A stretch of 64,000 nt of DNA, taken from positions 681,182 through 745,181 of the forward strand of contig CAWCBE010000012.1 of NCBI GenBank assembly GCA_963793825.1. The letters are read 5' to 3'. Shown piece by piece: positions 42,518-51,703 of the stretch. Position numbers and translations under genes: made by a program. How positions within the stretch are numbered: the stretch's first letter is position 1; each line of letters opens with the position of its first letter. The DNA is from RYN-230 sp963793825. GTDB lineage: Bacteria > Actinomycetota > Actinomycetes > Streptosporangiales > Streptosporangiaceae. The notes under the pieces were generated by a model. It worked only from the letters and a program-made list of their open reading frames with translations. It did no database searches and was not told the DNA's origin.

Positions 42518-45439
42518 TCAACTTGAGAGCGCGTTCGTCTCAGCTGGCGAGATCACGCCGAAAGGGGGCGCGCCGCTCTGCCCGGCGGCCTCCCCCGTGA
42601 GAGTGGCCACGCCGCCCGGCGGAATGGGCCCGGCCAGCAGCGGTCCCATCCCGATCCGGCAGCCGATCCGGGCCAGCAGCTCACGCTGGCCGTCCCGCTC
42701 GATCCCGGTCGCCGCCACGGTGAGCCCCAGGTCCCGGCCGACCGCCGCCGCGGCCCGGGCCAGGGTCTCCGCGGCGGCATCCGCCCCGAGCCCGGCGACC
42801 AGTTCCGGCCCCACCACGATCAGGTCCACCGGCAGCTGGCCGAGCCGGGCCACGGCCGCGAAGCCGGCACCGGAGACGTCCACGGCCAGCCGGGTGCCCC
42901 GCTCGCGCAGCTCACCGGCCCCGCGCATGATGACCTCGCCGCCCTCCAGCAGTACCTGGCCGGGGACCTCCAGGATCAGGGCGTGCGGGGGCAGCCCGCT
43001 GCTGTCCAGCGCGTCCAGGACCGACTCGGCGAACCGGGGCGACGCCGCCTGGGCCGGCGAGCAGCTCAGCCAGAGGCTGGCCGCCCAGCCCGCCTGGTGC
43101 CACGAGGCGGCCCGGGCGCAGGACTCGCGCAGCACCCAGTCGCCCAGGTCGACGATGACCCGGGTGACCTCCGCCGCCTCCAGGAATTCCCGGCGCGGCA
43201 GGTCCGCCCCGTCCCGGCGCCACCGGGGCAGCGCGGCCGCCCCGACCACCCGCGAGCTGCCCAGGTCCGTCAGCGGCTGGTAGTCCATCTCGAGCTCACC
43301 GTCGGCCAGGGCCCGGCTCAGCTGCGCGGCCAGGGTCAGGCGGCGGCCCGCATCGGCGGGCGGGAGCCCCGGGTACACCTCCACCCGGCCACCGCCGGCC
43401 TTCTTGGCCGCCGACACGCACCGCTCGGCGTTCCGCCAGACGTAGCCGGCCGGGCTGCCGTCGGCCACGGCCACCCCGAGGCTGGCCGTCAGCGCCACCG
43501 CCCGGTCGGCCGCGCGGAACGGCTCCGCAGCCACCGCGGCGCGGATCCGTTCGGCACAATCAGTGATCTCGGTGGAGGTGGCCGCGCCGGTCAGCAGGAC
43601 CGCGAACTCGTCGCCTCCCCAGCGCCCGACCGTGCCGCGCGGCGGCACCACCGCCCGCAGCCGCCGGGCCACCTGGGCCAGGACGAGGTCACCCGCGGCG
43701 GGCCCGACCAGGTCGTTGACGGCGGAGAACGAATCCAGGTTGAGCAGGATGACCCCGGCCAGCCCGGAATCGCCGCCCGCCGCGGGCGCCGGGGCGAGGT
43801 CGTCCACGGCCGCCTGCCCGGGAGCGGTACCGTCCCCAGGCGCCGCCCCCGGCTGGCCGGCCGCCGCATCCCCGGCCGCCGCATCCCCGGCCGCCGCATC
43901 CCCGGCCGCCGCAGCACCCTCCACCGCAGCACCCTCCACCGCAGGACCGGCCGCCGCACCACTGGCCGCCGCATCCGCTGCCGCAGCACCCTCCACCGCA
44001 GGACCGGCCGCCGCATCCCCGGCCGCCGCACCATTGGCCACCGCCCCGTTGGCCGCCGCAGCACCGGCCGCTCCAGCACCGGCCGCTCCAGCACCGGCCG
44101 CTCCAGCACCGGCCGTGGTAGCCGCAACCTCCTCCGCCGGCCGGGCTGTCCCGCCCAGCCGGTCCAGGCTGAGCGCGTCCCGGGCCCGCTCCTCCAGGTA
44201 GGCCCGGTTGGGCAGCCCGGTGAGGCCGTCGTGGTAAGTGAGGTGCGCGATCTGGCGGCGCAGCGCCACCTGCTCGCTGACGTCGCGCGCGGTGACCAGC
44301 AGCCGGTCCGGGGCGCCCTGGCTGCGCTGCCGGGAGATGGTCGCCTCCACATATCGCCAGGTGCCGTCCATGGCGCGGACCCGGCAGGTGTAGCGGATCT
44401 GGTGTGCCGGCGCGCTGGCCGCCGCGCGGACCGCGCGGATGCCGCCCAGCCGGTCCTCCGGGTGCACCAGGTCGGCCAGCACCTGGCCGGCCAGCCGGTC
44501 CGGGGCATAGCCATAATCGCGGACCGCGGGGCTGGCGTAGCCGATCCGCCCGGCGTAGTCGCAGACCAGCACGACGTCGCTGGTACGGTCAGCCAGCTCG
44601 CGGAACTGCAGGCCCGCCTCGTGCCACAGCCGGGCCCGCACCCCGTCCCGGTGCAGCAGGATGACGATGCGCACGGTCAGCGCGAGCAGCACGGTGGCCG
44701 CCGCGACCACCAGCACCGGTTCCCCGGCCAGGCCAGCCAGCCCGTAGCCGATCACGACCAGGGCGGCGGACGCGGCGGCCAGCGCGGCCAGGGCCGTCGA
44801 GACGTGCAGCCTGCCCCGGGTCAGCTGGGTCCCGTCCGGTGGCGCGCTGCTCCGGGCCGTGCCCAGCCACGGCGCGCAGCCGAGCAGGCCCAGCCCGGCC
44901 ACCAGCAGGATCACGGCCGCAACCCCCGGGTAACCGTCGCTGACCCGGGCGCCCACGCAGAACGCGTCGCCGACGGACAGCAGTAGCAGCGCCAGGAACG
45001 GCGCGACGCCCCGGCGGCCCGCGGCGGCCGCCAGCGGCAGCAGCCCGCCGAGCACCAGCAGGTCGGCCAGGGGGTGCACGAGCTGGGCGGCGAAGGTGCC
45101 CGGGCCGTCGCCGGAATGCGCGTAGGCCGGGCCGAGCGTGGTCAGCCAGCACACGATGAACAACGCCGAGGCGAGCACGTAGCCGTCAGCCAGGTGGGCC
45201 AGCATGGTGCCGGCCCGGCCCGGGCGGCGCTGGGCCAGCGGGTGCCAGCCCGTCTCCGCCCGCGGTCGCAGCCGGGCCACCCCGGCGACCAGCACGGGCA
45301 GGGCCAGCAGGCCGGGCAGGTCGGCGACGCTGAGCGGGAACGCGGATCCGGTCCCGGCGCCGGCCAGGGCCTGCTGGACGGCCGCCCCCAGGCCGAACAG
45401 CAGCGCCGCCAGCGCCAGCAGCCAGTAGGCATGCTTCAT
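42518..45439 (-). CDS. PAS-GGDEF-EAL membrane protein, EAL degenerate, GGDEF with long insertion
   Basis: About 973 residues: seven to eight N-terminal helices (1-270), a PAS domain (FRELADRTSDVVLVCDYAGRIGYASPAV), GGDEF and EAL. The GGDEF domain begins LTYHDGLTGLPNRAYLEERA (about 400). It is then interrupted by about 130 Ala/Gly-rich residues (about 430-565) and resumes with ILLNLDSFSAVND and RWGGDEFAVLL (active site intact, about 607). The EAL signature is GAAALPRW (EAL to AAL), DDFG is DVSG and AEGVE is AATGIE. It is probably a diguanylate cyclase or c-di-GMP receptor without phosphodiesterase activity. A start with a short upstream hydrophobic frame is unresolved. Confidence 0.85.
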   Translation of the reverse strand: MKHAYWLLALAALLFGLGAAVQQALAGAGTGSAFPLSVADLPGLLALPVLVAGVARLRPRAETGWHPLAQRRPGRAGTMLAHLADGYVLASALFIVCWLTTLGPAYAHSGDGPGTFAAQLVHPLADLLVLGGLLPLAAAAGRRGVAPFLALLLLSVGDAFCVGARVSDGYPGVAAVILLVAGLGLLGCAPWLGTARSSAPPDGTQLTRGRLHVSTALAALAAASAALVVIGYGLAGLAGEPVLVVAAATVLLALTVRIVILLHRDGVRARLWHEAGLQFRELADRTSDVVLVCDYAGRIGYASPAVRDYGYAPDRLAGQVLADLVHPEDRLGGIRAVRAAASAPAHQIRYTCRVRAMDGTWRYVEATISRQRSQGAPDRLLVTARDVSEQVALRRQIAHLTYHDGLTGLPNRAYLEERARDALSLDRLGGTARPAEEVAATTAGAGAAGAGAAGAGAAGAAAANGAVANGAAAGDAAAGPAVEGAAAADAAASGAAAGPAVEGAAVEGAAAAGDAAAGDAAAGDAAAGQPGAAPGDGTAPGQAAVDDLAPAPAAGGDSGLAGVILLNLDSFSAVNDLVGPAAGDLVLAQVARRLRAVVPPRGTVGRWGGDEFAVLLTGAATSTEITDCAERIRAAVAAEPFRAADRAVALTASLGVAVADGSPAGYVWRNAERCVSAAKKAGGGRVEVYPGLPPADAGRRLTLAAQLSRALADGELEMDYQPLTDLGSSRVVGAAALPRWRRDGADLPRREFLEAAEVTRVIVDLGDWVLRESCARAASWHQAGWAASLWLSCSPAQAASPRFAESVLDALDSSGLPPHALILEVPGQVLLEGGEVIMRGAGELRERGTRLAVDVSGAGFAAVARLGQLPVDLIVVGPELVAGLGADAAAETLARAAAAVGRDLGLTVAATGIERDGQRELLARIGCRIGMGPLLAGPIPPGGVATLTGEAAGQSGAPPFGVISPAETNALSS
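43858..44130. repeat. Low-complexity 15-bp-type repeats inside the GGDEF coding region
   Basis: Units such as GGCCGCCGCATCCCC and CTCCACCGCAGCACC repeat in tandem and encode Ala/Gly/Asp/Glu pentapeptides (GDAAA, VEGAA, GAGAA). The block stays in frame and is probably variable in length between strains. Confidence 0.75.
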
Positions 45440-45950
45440 AGTCCCGGCGTGCCAGGCCGGCCCCGCGCCACGCGGCGGCCGCGGCTACGGCCGCGGCCAG
45501 CGCGAGCACCGCGGTGGCGGCCTGCTCAGCCAGGCTCATGACAGGTCACCCGATGCTTGCGGGCGCACCGAGTCTCCTTCCGCCGCGTCCGCCACTGCCG
45601 GGAAACCAGCCAGCCTCGTGGGCCTGGGCTGGCCGTCTCGCAACCGGATCTGGGCGCACCGGTTGCCGGACGGAGCAGGACGCCCGCAGTGTGCTGCGGG
45701 ACCCGCGAATAGGCTGATCGCGGTCATCGCCAGTAAACGATGCTGCCCACCTTAGGCCGCTTAGGTCACACTTCGATTGAGGAAGGGCGTCCACCGGGCG
45801 ACAACTGTGTCACCTGCCCCGGGAGTGATTCCGGGGCACACGTCATTGACCAGCGGTGATTGGCACAGCGCGGTTAGTAGCTGCACGGGAGGTCGATTCT
45901 TGGCGGTCCGCCAGTGCCGAACCGCCGGAACGCCCCGTCCCGCTGGCCGG
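45440..45950. other. Intergenic region between gatB end and the GGDEF/EAL gene start
   Basis: A minus-strand frame starting at 45539 encodes a short Ala-rich hydrophobic segment that runs into the GGDEF gene in another frame; I cannot tell whether it is translated. CCTAAGCGGCCTAAGG (complement of about 45751-45766) is a direct repeat that could be regulatory. No other gene is seen. Confidence 0.4.
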
Positions 45951-47480
45951 TCAGGCCTGGCCGAGGCGGTCCAGGATCAGCTGCTTGACCCGGGCGGCGT
46001 CGGCCTGGCCCCGGGTGGCCTTCATGACCGCGCCGACCAGGGCCCCGGCCGCGGCGACCTTGCCGTCGCGCACCTTCTGGGCCACCTCCGGGTTGGCCGC
46101 GATCGCCTCGTCCACCGCCGCGAGGAGCACGGTGTCGTCGCTGACCACGGCCAGGCCGCGCGCCGCGACCACCTCGTCCGGGGTGCCCTCGCCGGCCAGC
46201 ACACCCTCGATCACCTGCCGGGCCAGCCGGTCGCTGAGCGCCCCGGACGCGACCAGGGCGCTCACCCGGGCCACGTCGGCCGGGGTGATGGCCAGGGCGG
46301 CCAGGTCGATGGCCGAGTCGTTCGCGATCCGGGCCAGCTCACCGAGCCACCACTTGCGGGCGTCGGCCGGCGAGGCGCCCGCCGCGACCGTCTCGGCCAC
46401 CAGGTCCGTGGCCCCCGCGTTGTTCAGCGCGGACATGTCCAGGTCGGACAGCCCCCATTCGGCCTGCAGCCGGTCCCGCCGGGCCGCGGGGAGCTCCGGC
46501 AGCTGCGCGCGGATCTCCTCGACCCAGTCCGGCGGCGGAGCCAGCGGGACCAGGTCGGGCTCCGGGAAGTACCGGTAGTCCTGGGCCTCTTCCTTGCTCC
46601 GCCCCGGCGCGGTGGTGCCGGTGGCCTCCTGGAAGTGCCGGGTCTCCTGGACGATCCGCTGCCCGGCGTCCAGCAGCGCGGCCTGCCGCTCGATCTCGTA
46701 CCGGACCGCGCGCTCCACCGAGCGGAGCGAGTTCACGTTCTTGGTCTCGGTCCGGGTGCCCCATTCGTTGGCCCCCTGGGGCGCGATCGACGTGTTCACG
46801 TCGCAGCGCAGTGAGCCCTCTTCCATCCGCACGTCGGACACGCCGAGGGTGCGCAGCAGGTCACGCAGCTCCGCGACGTAGGTCCGGGCCACCACGGGAG
46901 CCAGCTCCCCGGTGCCGGTGACCGGCTTGGTCACGATCTCCACCAGCGGGATGCCGGCCCGGTTGTAGTCGACGAGCGAGTACTCGGCCCCGTGGATCCG
47001 CCCGGTGGAACCGCCCATGTGCAGCGACTTCCCGGTGTCCTCCTCCAGGTGCACCCGCTCGATCTCCACCCGGAAGCTCCGCGGCTGCCCGTCCGGCGTG
47101 TCGTGCACCGTGACGTCCAGCCAGCCGTCGGTGCACAACGGCTCGTCGTACTGGGAGATCTGGTAGTTCTTCGGCATGTCCGGGTAGAAGTAGTTCTTCC
47201 GGGCGAACCGGCACCAGCTCGCGATCGAGCAGTTCAGTGCGAGCCCGATCCGGATAGAATACTCGATCGCGGCCCGGTTGATCACCGGCAGCGACCCGGG
47301 CAGTCCCAGGCAGACCGGGCAGACCAGCGAGTTGGGCTCGCCGCCGAACCGGGCCGGGCAGCCGCAGAACATCTTCGTCCGGGTGCCCAGCTCCACGTGG
47401 GTTTCCAGCCCGATCACCGGCTCATAGCGAGAAACAGCAATACCGAACGGAACCACGTCCGCGACTGCCTGCGCGCTCAT
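45951..47480 (-). CDS. gatB: Asp-tRNA(Asn)/Glu-tRNA(Gln) amidotransferase subunit B
   Basis: The 509-residue protein binds the mischarged tRNA and activates the acyl group with ATP. Motifs: EPVIGLETHVELGTRTKMFCGC (with the zinc Cys), VCPVCLGLPGSLPVIN, RKNYFYPDMPKNYQISQYDEPL, RVHLEEDTGKSLH and the tail helical domain (about 350-509). It overlaps gatA by 4 nt and ends the gatCAB operon. Confidence 0.97.
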   Translation of the reverse strand: MSAQAVADVVPFGIAVSRYEPVIGLETHVELGTRTKMFCGCPARFGGEPNSLVCPVCLGLPGSLPVINRAAIEYSIRIGLALNCSIASWCRFARKNYFYPDMPKNYQISQYDEPLCTDGWLDVTVHDTPDGQPRSFRVEIERVHLEEDTGKSLHMGGSTGRIHGAEYSLVDYNRAGIPLVEIVTKPVTGTGELAPVVARTYVAELRDLLRTLGVSDVRMEEGSLRCDVNTSIAPQGANEWGTRTETKNVNSLRSVERAVRYEIERQAALLDAGQRIVQETRHFQEATGTTAPGRSKEEAQDYRYFPEPDLVPLAPPPDWVEEIRAQLPELPAARRDRLQAEWGLSDLDMSALNNAGATDLVAETVAAGASPADARKWWLGELARIANDSAIDLAALAITPADVARVSALVASGALSDRLARQVIEGVLAGEGTPDEVVAARGLAVVSDDTVLLAAVDEAIAANPEVAQKVRDGKVAAAGALVGAVMKATRGQADAARVKQLILDRLGQA

Positions 47481-48991
47481 CCTCGGTCCTCCGCGTCCAG
47501 CCCGTGGGCGCCGTCGAGCAGCGGGCCGCCACGCCGGGAATCCAGCGCGGCCTCCACCGCGGCCGCCACCCGGTAGACCCGGTCATCGGCCAGCACCGGC
47601 GCCATGATCTGCAGGCCGACCGGCAGCCCGTCCTCCGGCGCCAGGCCGCACGGCACGGACAGCGCCGCGTTGCCGGCCAGGTTGGACGGGATCGTGCACA
47701 GGTCGGCGACGTACATCGCCATCGGATCGTCGGCCCGCTCGCCGATCGGGAACGCGGTGGTCGGCGTGGTCGGCGAGATCAGCACGTCCACCTGCTCGAA
47801 CGCCGCCTCGAAGTCCCGGGTGATAAGGGTCCGGACCTGCTGCGCCTGGCCGTAGTAGGCGTCGTAGTAGCCGCTGGACAGGGCGTAGGTGCCGAGCATG
47901 ATCCGGCGCTTCACCTCCGCCCCGAAGCCGTCCTCCCGGGTCAGCGACATGACCTCCTCGGCGCTGCGCGTGCCGTCGTCGCCCACCCGCAGCCCGTACC
48001 GCATGCCGTCGAACCGGGCCAGGTTGGACGAGCACTCGCTGGGCGCGATGAGGTAATAGGCGGGCAGCGCGTAGCTGAAGTGCGGGCAGGACACCTCGGC
48101 GATCTTGGCGCCGAGCGACTCCAGCAGCTCGACCGCCTCGGTGAACCGGGCCAGGACCCCGGGCTGATACCCCTCGCCGGACAGTTCCGGGACCACCCCG
48201 ATGCGCAGCCCGCTCACGTCCGCCTGCCGGGCCGCCGCGACCACCGGCGGCACCGGCGCGTCCACCGAGGTGGAGTCGCACGGGTCGTGCCCGGAGATGG
48301 CCTCGTGCAGCAGCGCGGCGTCCAGCACGGTCCGGGCCAGCGGCCCCGGCGTGTCGAGCGAGGACGCGAACGCCACCACCCCATACCGGGAAGAACCGCC
48401 GTAGGTGGGCTTCACCCCGACGATCCCGCACACCGCGGCCGGCTGCCGGATCGAGCCGCCGGTGTCGGTACCGATGCCGAGCGGGGCCTCGAACCCGGCC
48501 ACCGCCGCCGCCGAGCCACCGGACGAGCCGCCGGGCACCCGGCTGGTGTCCCACGGGTTGCGGCTCGGCCCGAACGCCGAGTTCTCGGTGGAGGAGCCCA
48601 TCGCGAACTCGTCCATGTTGGCCTTGCCCAGGATGACCACCCCGGCCTGGCGCAGCCGCCGGGTCACAGTGGCGTCGTAGGGCGGCTGCCAGCCGTCCAG
48701 GATGCGGGAGGCACAGCTGGTCGGCATGTCCGTCGTGGTGAACACGTCCTTGAGCGCCAGCGGCACGCCGGCCAGCGGCCCGAGCGCGTCACCCGCCCAG
48801 CGCCGGTCGTCCACGCGGCGGGCCACGGCCCGGGCCCGGTCCGCGGCCACATGCAGGAACGCGTGCAGCCGGTCGTCTACCGCGGCGATCCGGGCCAGGT
48901 GCGCGTCGGTGACCTCCACCGCGGACACCTCCCCGGCGGCCATGACCGCGCCCAGCTGGGCGGCGGTAAGCCGGGTCAGCTCACTGTCCAT
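47477..48991 (-). CDS. gatA: Asp-tRNA(Asn)/Glu-tRNA(Gln) amidotransferase subunit A
   Basis: This 504-residue amidase-signature enzyme releases ammonia from glutamine. The Ser-cisSer-Lys triad is visible: Lys in PLALKDVF, cis-Ser in GGSSGGSAAAVA and nucleophile Ser in GTDTGGSIRQPAA. Length is normal. It lies 2 nt from gatC and overlaps gatB, so it is translated as one unit with them. Confidence 0.97.
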   Translation of the reverse strand: MDSELTRLTAAQLGAVMAAGEVSAVEVTDAHLARIAAVDDRLHAFLHVAADRARAVARRVDDRRWAGDALGPLAGVPLALKDVFTTTDMPTSCASRILDGWQPPYDATVTRRLRQAGVVILGKANMDEFAMGSSTENSAFGPSRNPWDTSRVPGGSSGGSAAAVAGFEAPLGIGTDTGGSIRQPAAVCGIVGVKPTYGGSSRYGVVAFASSLDTPGPLARTVLDAALLHEAISGHDPCDSTSVDAPVPPVVAAARQADVSGLRIGVVPELSGEGYQPGVLARFTEAVELLESLGAKIAEVSCPHFSYALPAYYLIAPSECSSNLARFDGMRYGLRVGDDGTRSAEEVMSLTREDGFGAEVKRRIMLGTYALSSGYYDAYYGQAQQVRTLITRDFEAAFEQVDVLISPTTPTTAFPIGERADDPMAMYVADLCTIPSNLAGNAALSVPCGLAPEDGLPVGLQIMAPVLADDRVYRVAAAVEAALDSRRGGPLLDGAHGLDAEDRG

Positions 48992-48993
48992 GC

Positions 48994-49287
48994 TCAGTCC
49001 TCCGCCAGGATGCGCGGCACCCGGAAACGCTGCTGCTCGACCGCGGGCGCCTGGGACAGCGCCTGGGCGGGCGTGAGGCAGGGCTGCTCGACGTCATCCC
49101 GGAGCACGTTGGTTAGCGGCACGGCATGCGAGGTCGGCGGGATCTGCTCGGCCGCGACCTCCTGGACCCGGGCCACCGCCGAGATGATCTGGTCCAGCTG
49201 GGTGGCGAAGTGGTCGAGTTCCTCCTCGCCCAGGGCGAGCCGGGCCAGCCGGGCCAGGTGGGCGACTTCCTCGCGGGCAATGGACAT
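48994..49287 (-). CDS. gatC: Asp-tRNA(Asn)/Glu-tRNA(Gln) amidotransferase subunit C
   Basis: The 97-residue subunit wraps around GatA and bridges to GatB. Family pattern: MSIAREEVAHLARLARLALGEEELDHFATQLDQIISAVARVQEV and a C-terminal VPRILAED. The ATG at 49287 is chosen because TAGGAT (complement of 49295-49300) ends 7 nt upstream, indicating a leaderless mRNA; the ATG at 49296 would overlap that box. It is the first gene of gatCAB. Confidence 0.93.
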   Translation of the reverse strand: MSIAREEVAHLARLARLALGEEELDHFATQLDQIISAVARVQEVAAEQIPPTSHAVPLTNVLRDDVEQPCLTPAQALSQAPAVEQQRFRVPRILAED

Positions 49288-49360
49288 GCCAGCCATCCTA
49301 GGGCCGCCCCCCGCCTGCCCCGACGGCATTATTCGGGGGCCGCCGCCCCGCTATGGCATC

Positions 49361-49408
49361 GTGATGTTGACTTAGCGGACAGCCGGTTGTCCGCTAAGTC
49401 AACATCAC
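49361..49408. terminator. Perfect 21-bp inverted repeat upstream of gatC
   Basis: Arms 49361-49381 and 49388-49408 are exact inverses around GCCGGT; the arm core is TGTTGACTTAGCGGACA. It separates the end of the GGDEF/EAL gene from gatC. There is no T-run. It probably ends the GGDEF/EAL transcript, but its unusual perfection and lower GC also suit a protein-binding site or a mobile palindrome. Confidence 0.55.
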
Positions 49409-49455
49409 CAGGGGGCTATGGCGGAGTCAGCACCAGGGGGCTATGGCGGAGTCAG
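49406..49455. repeat. 25-bp perfect tandem duplication next to the hairpin
   Basis: Two identical 25-mers (49406-49430, 49431-49455), core CCAGGGGGCTATGGCGGAGT. The second copy contains the stop codon of the GGDEF/EAL gene. Confidence 0.8.
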
Positions 49456-51530
49456 CGGTCGGCGACGGCCGCGGGCGGGAGGGCCATGGCCTCCCCCGGC
49501 GGGCGGGACGCCAGGTCATCGGCGAGCCAGGCGGTCGCGGCGGCCGCGTTGAGCGGGCGGCTGAACGCGCGGCCCTGGGCGGCCTCACAGCCGATCACGC
49601 GCAGCGCCTCGGCCACCTCCGGGGTCTCCACCCCCTCGGCCACCGACCGGATGCCCAGGCCACGCACGAGGTCCACCACCGAGCGGACGATGAGCTGCTT
49701 GTCCTGGCTGGCGGTGAGCGTGGTGATGAACGACGGGTCGATCTTCACCTCGCGGACGGCCATCCCGGCCAGCCGCCCCAGCGAGGAGTACCCGGTGCCG
49801 AAGTCGTCCAGGCTGAGCTGGATGCCGAGGTCGCGCAGCGCGGTCAGGCCGGCCGCGATGTCCGGGGGGGCGCCGGACAGCGCGCGCTCGCTGATCTCCA
49901 CCAGCAGCGCCTCGGGCGGCAGGCTCAGGGCGGCGAGCTCGCGCTCGATCGTGCCGGCCAGCCCGGCGTCGAGCAGGTCGCGCACGGACACGTTCACCGA
50001 CAGCTGCACCGGGAGACCGCCGCGCTGCCAGGCCGACGCCTGGCCGAGCGCGGCCCGCAGCACGTGCTGGGTGAGGTCCCGCATCAGGAACGACTGCTCG
50101 GCCAGCGGGATGAACTCGGCCGCCCCCAGCAGCCCCCGGCGCGGATGGCGCCAGCGCGGCAGGGCCTCCATGCCCGCGGTCTGCCCGCCGGCCAGCAGGA
50201 CCTTGGGCTGGTAGTACAGCTCGAACTCGCCGTGGTCGATGCCGCGGCGCAGGTCACCGAGCAGGGACAGCCGGGCCGGGGAGTGCGGCTCGCCACGCGG
50301 CACGTACAGCTCTACCCCGCTGCGGCGTTCCTTGGCCCGGTACATGGCCACGTCCGCCCGTTGCAGCAGCGCTTCCACCGTGATGCCGTCCTCGGGGTGG
50401 AGGGCGATCCCCACGCTTGCCTCAACCTCCAGCGACATGCCCTCCAGCCGGACCGGCTCAGCCAGCGCGGCGCGCAGCCGGGCGGCCACCTCGCGGGCCG
50501 CGGTGACGCTGCGCACCGAGGGCAGCAGCACGGCGAATTCGTCGCCGCCGAGCCGGGCCACCACGTCGCCGGGCCGCACGCTGCGGGTCAGCCGGCACGC
50601 GACGACCTGGAGCAGCCCGTCCCCGGACATGTGGCCGAGCGTGTCGTTGATCTCCTTGAACCGGTCCAGGTCCAGCAGGAGGAAGCCGACCATCGCGCCG
50701 GCCCGGTCCGCCCCGGTGATCGCCTCCGCCGTCTTGCGCAGCAGCAGCGAGCGGTTGGGCAGGCCGGTGAGCTGGTCGTGCAGGGCCTGGTACTCCCGCT
50801 GCACCGACATGCCCGCGTTTGCGTAGATCGCGATGAGCGGCAGCAGGAAGAGCAGGACCAGCAGCACGGAGCGGCCCATGACGACCGCCACCAATGGCGC
50901 GGCGGACAGCAGCGCGAGTTTGACGAAGGCCTGATAGGGCAGCGTCTTGCGCAGCGTGACGCGGACCGGGGCCCGGGCGTGCAGGGCCACGGCCACGCCG
51001 ACGCAGGTGAAGTTGACCGCGAAGTAAGCGGCCGCGGCGAGCACGATGGTGCCGAGCTCAGCCCCGGAGGGGACCCAGTGCCGCAGCGGCCTGGGGTGCA
51101 CGCCGCCCAGGGTGAGGACGGCCGCCGCGGCGCTGAGGCTGAGCGTGAACTGGGCCACGTTGAAGGCGGCCCGGAACAGCGCCTGGCGCCCGGACAGCGC
51201 CACGATGATCGTCGTGATGGCGCGGAGCAGCACGGCCACCGGGAGCCCCCAGAACAGCAGGGCCGCGAAGCAGAAGGTGAGGGCGGCGTTCCCGGCATCG
51301 GAGGCGGCCTGGCCCGGGGTGACGATCGGCCTGAGCTCGCCCACCAGGGTAAGCGCGGCGATGACCCAGAACAATGAATGGCCGGCCAGCCCCACCAGCC
51401 CGGGGCCAGACAGGCCCCGCATGGCCGCCGCGAGCGCGACGAGACCCGCCACCGTGACCACGGCGAGGTAGGTCCACAGCGGGGAACCGATCCGGGGAAC
51501 GATGTCCCTCGTGTCGTTCGGGTCCTTCAT
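49452..51530 (-). CDS. Membrane-bound bifunctional GGDEF-EAL protein
   Basis: The 692-residue protein has about eight N-terminal helices (1-240), then GGDEF (LTGLPNRSLLLRKT, LLLDLDRFKEINDTLGH, ARLGGDEFAVLLPS) and EAL. All key EAL residues are present: MEALPRWRHP, DDFGTGYSSLGRL, VREVKIDPSFI, AEGVETPEVAEAL and QGRAFSRPL. It can be expected to make and/or degrade c-di-GMP; which activity dominates cannot be told. GAGGAC precedes the ATG. It lies upstream of gatC and is insulated by the hairpin at 49361. Confidence 0.93.
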   Translation of the reverse strand: MKDPNDTRDIVPRIGSPLWTYLAVVTVAGLVALAAAMRGLSGPGLVGLAGHSLFWVIAALTLVGELRPIVTPGQAASDAGNAALTFCFAALLFWGLPVAVLLRAITTIIVALSGRQALFRAAFNVAQFTLSLSAAAAVLTLGGVHPRPLRHWVPSGAELGTIVLAAAAYFAVNFTCVGVAVALHARAPVRVTLRKTLPYQAFVKLALLSAAPLVAVVMGRSVLLVLLFLLPLIAIYANAGMSVQREYQALHDQLTGLPNRSLLLRKTAEAITGADRAGAMVGFLLLDLDRFKEINDTLGHMSGDGLLQVVACRLTRSVRPGDVVARLGGDEFAVLLPSVRSVTAAREVAARLRAALAEPVRLEGMSLEVEASVGIALHPEDGITVEALLQRADVAMYRAKERRSGVELYVPRGEPHSPARLSLLGDLRRGIDHGEFELYYQPKVLLAGGQTAGMEALPRWRHPRRGLLGAAEFIPLAEQSFLMRDLTQHVLRAALGQASAWQRGGLPVQLSVNVSVRDLLDAGLAGTIERELAALSLPPEALLVEISERALSGAPPDIAAGLTALRDLGIQLSLDDFGTGYSSLGRLAGMAVREVKIDPSFITTLTASQDKQLIVRSVVDLVRGLGIRSVAEGVETPEVAEALRVIGCEAAQGRAFSRPLNAAAATAWLADDLASRPPGEAMALPPAAVADR

Positions 51531-51703
51531 GGCGTCCTCGTGCTCGAACCCGCCGGGCCGACGGTGTAATCGCTCTCACAGCAGAGTACGGCCGAAAGCG
51601 TACTTCGCGAAGCCAATCGCACACTATCCGTTACAGTGCATTGTGTGCCGATTGAATAAGCGCAGGTCAGAGTGGCTGAGGGAAGGCCATGTGACATTCC
51701 TGC

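Noticed and set aside
45186..45539. Hydrophobic frame starting upstream of the GGDEF/EAL gene
   Set aside because: Its first 35 codons look like a membrane helix, but it soon overlaps the real gene out of frame; could be an alternative start region but not a separate gene.
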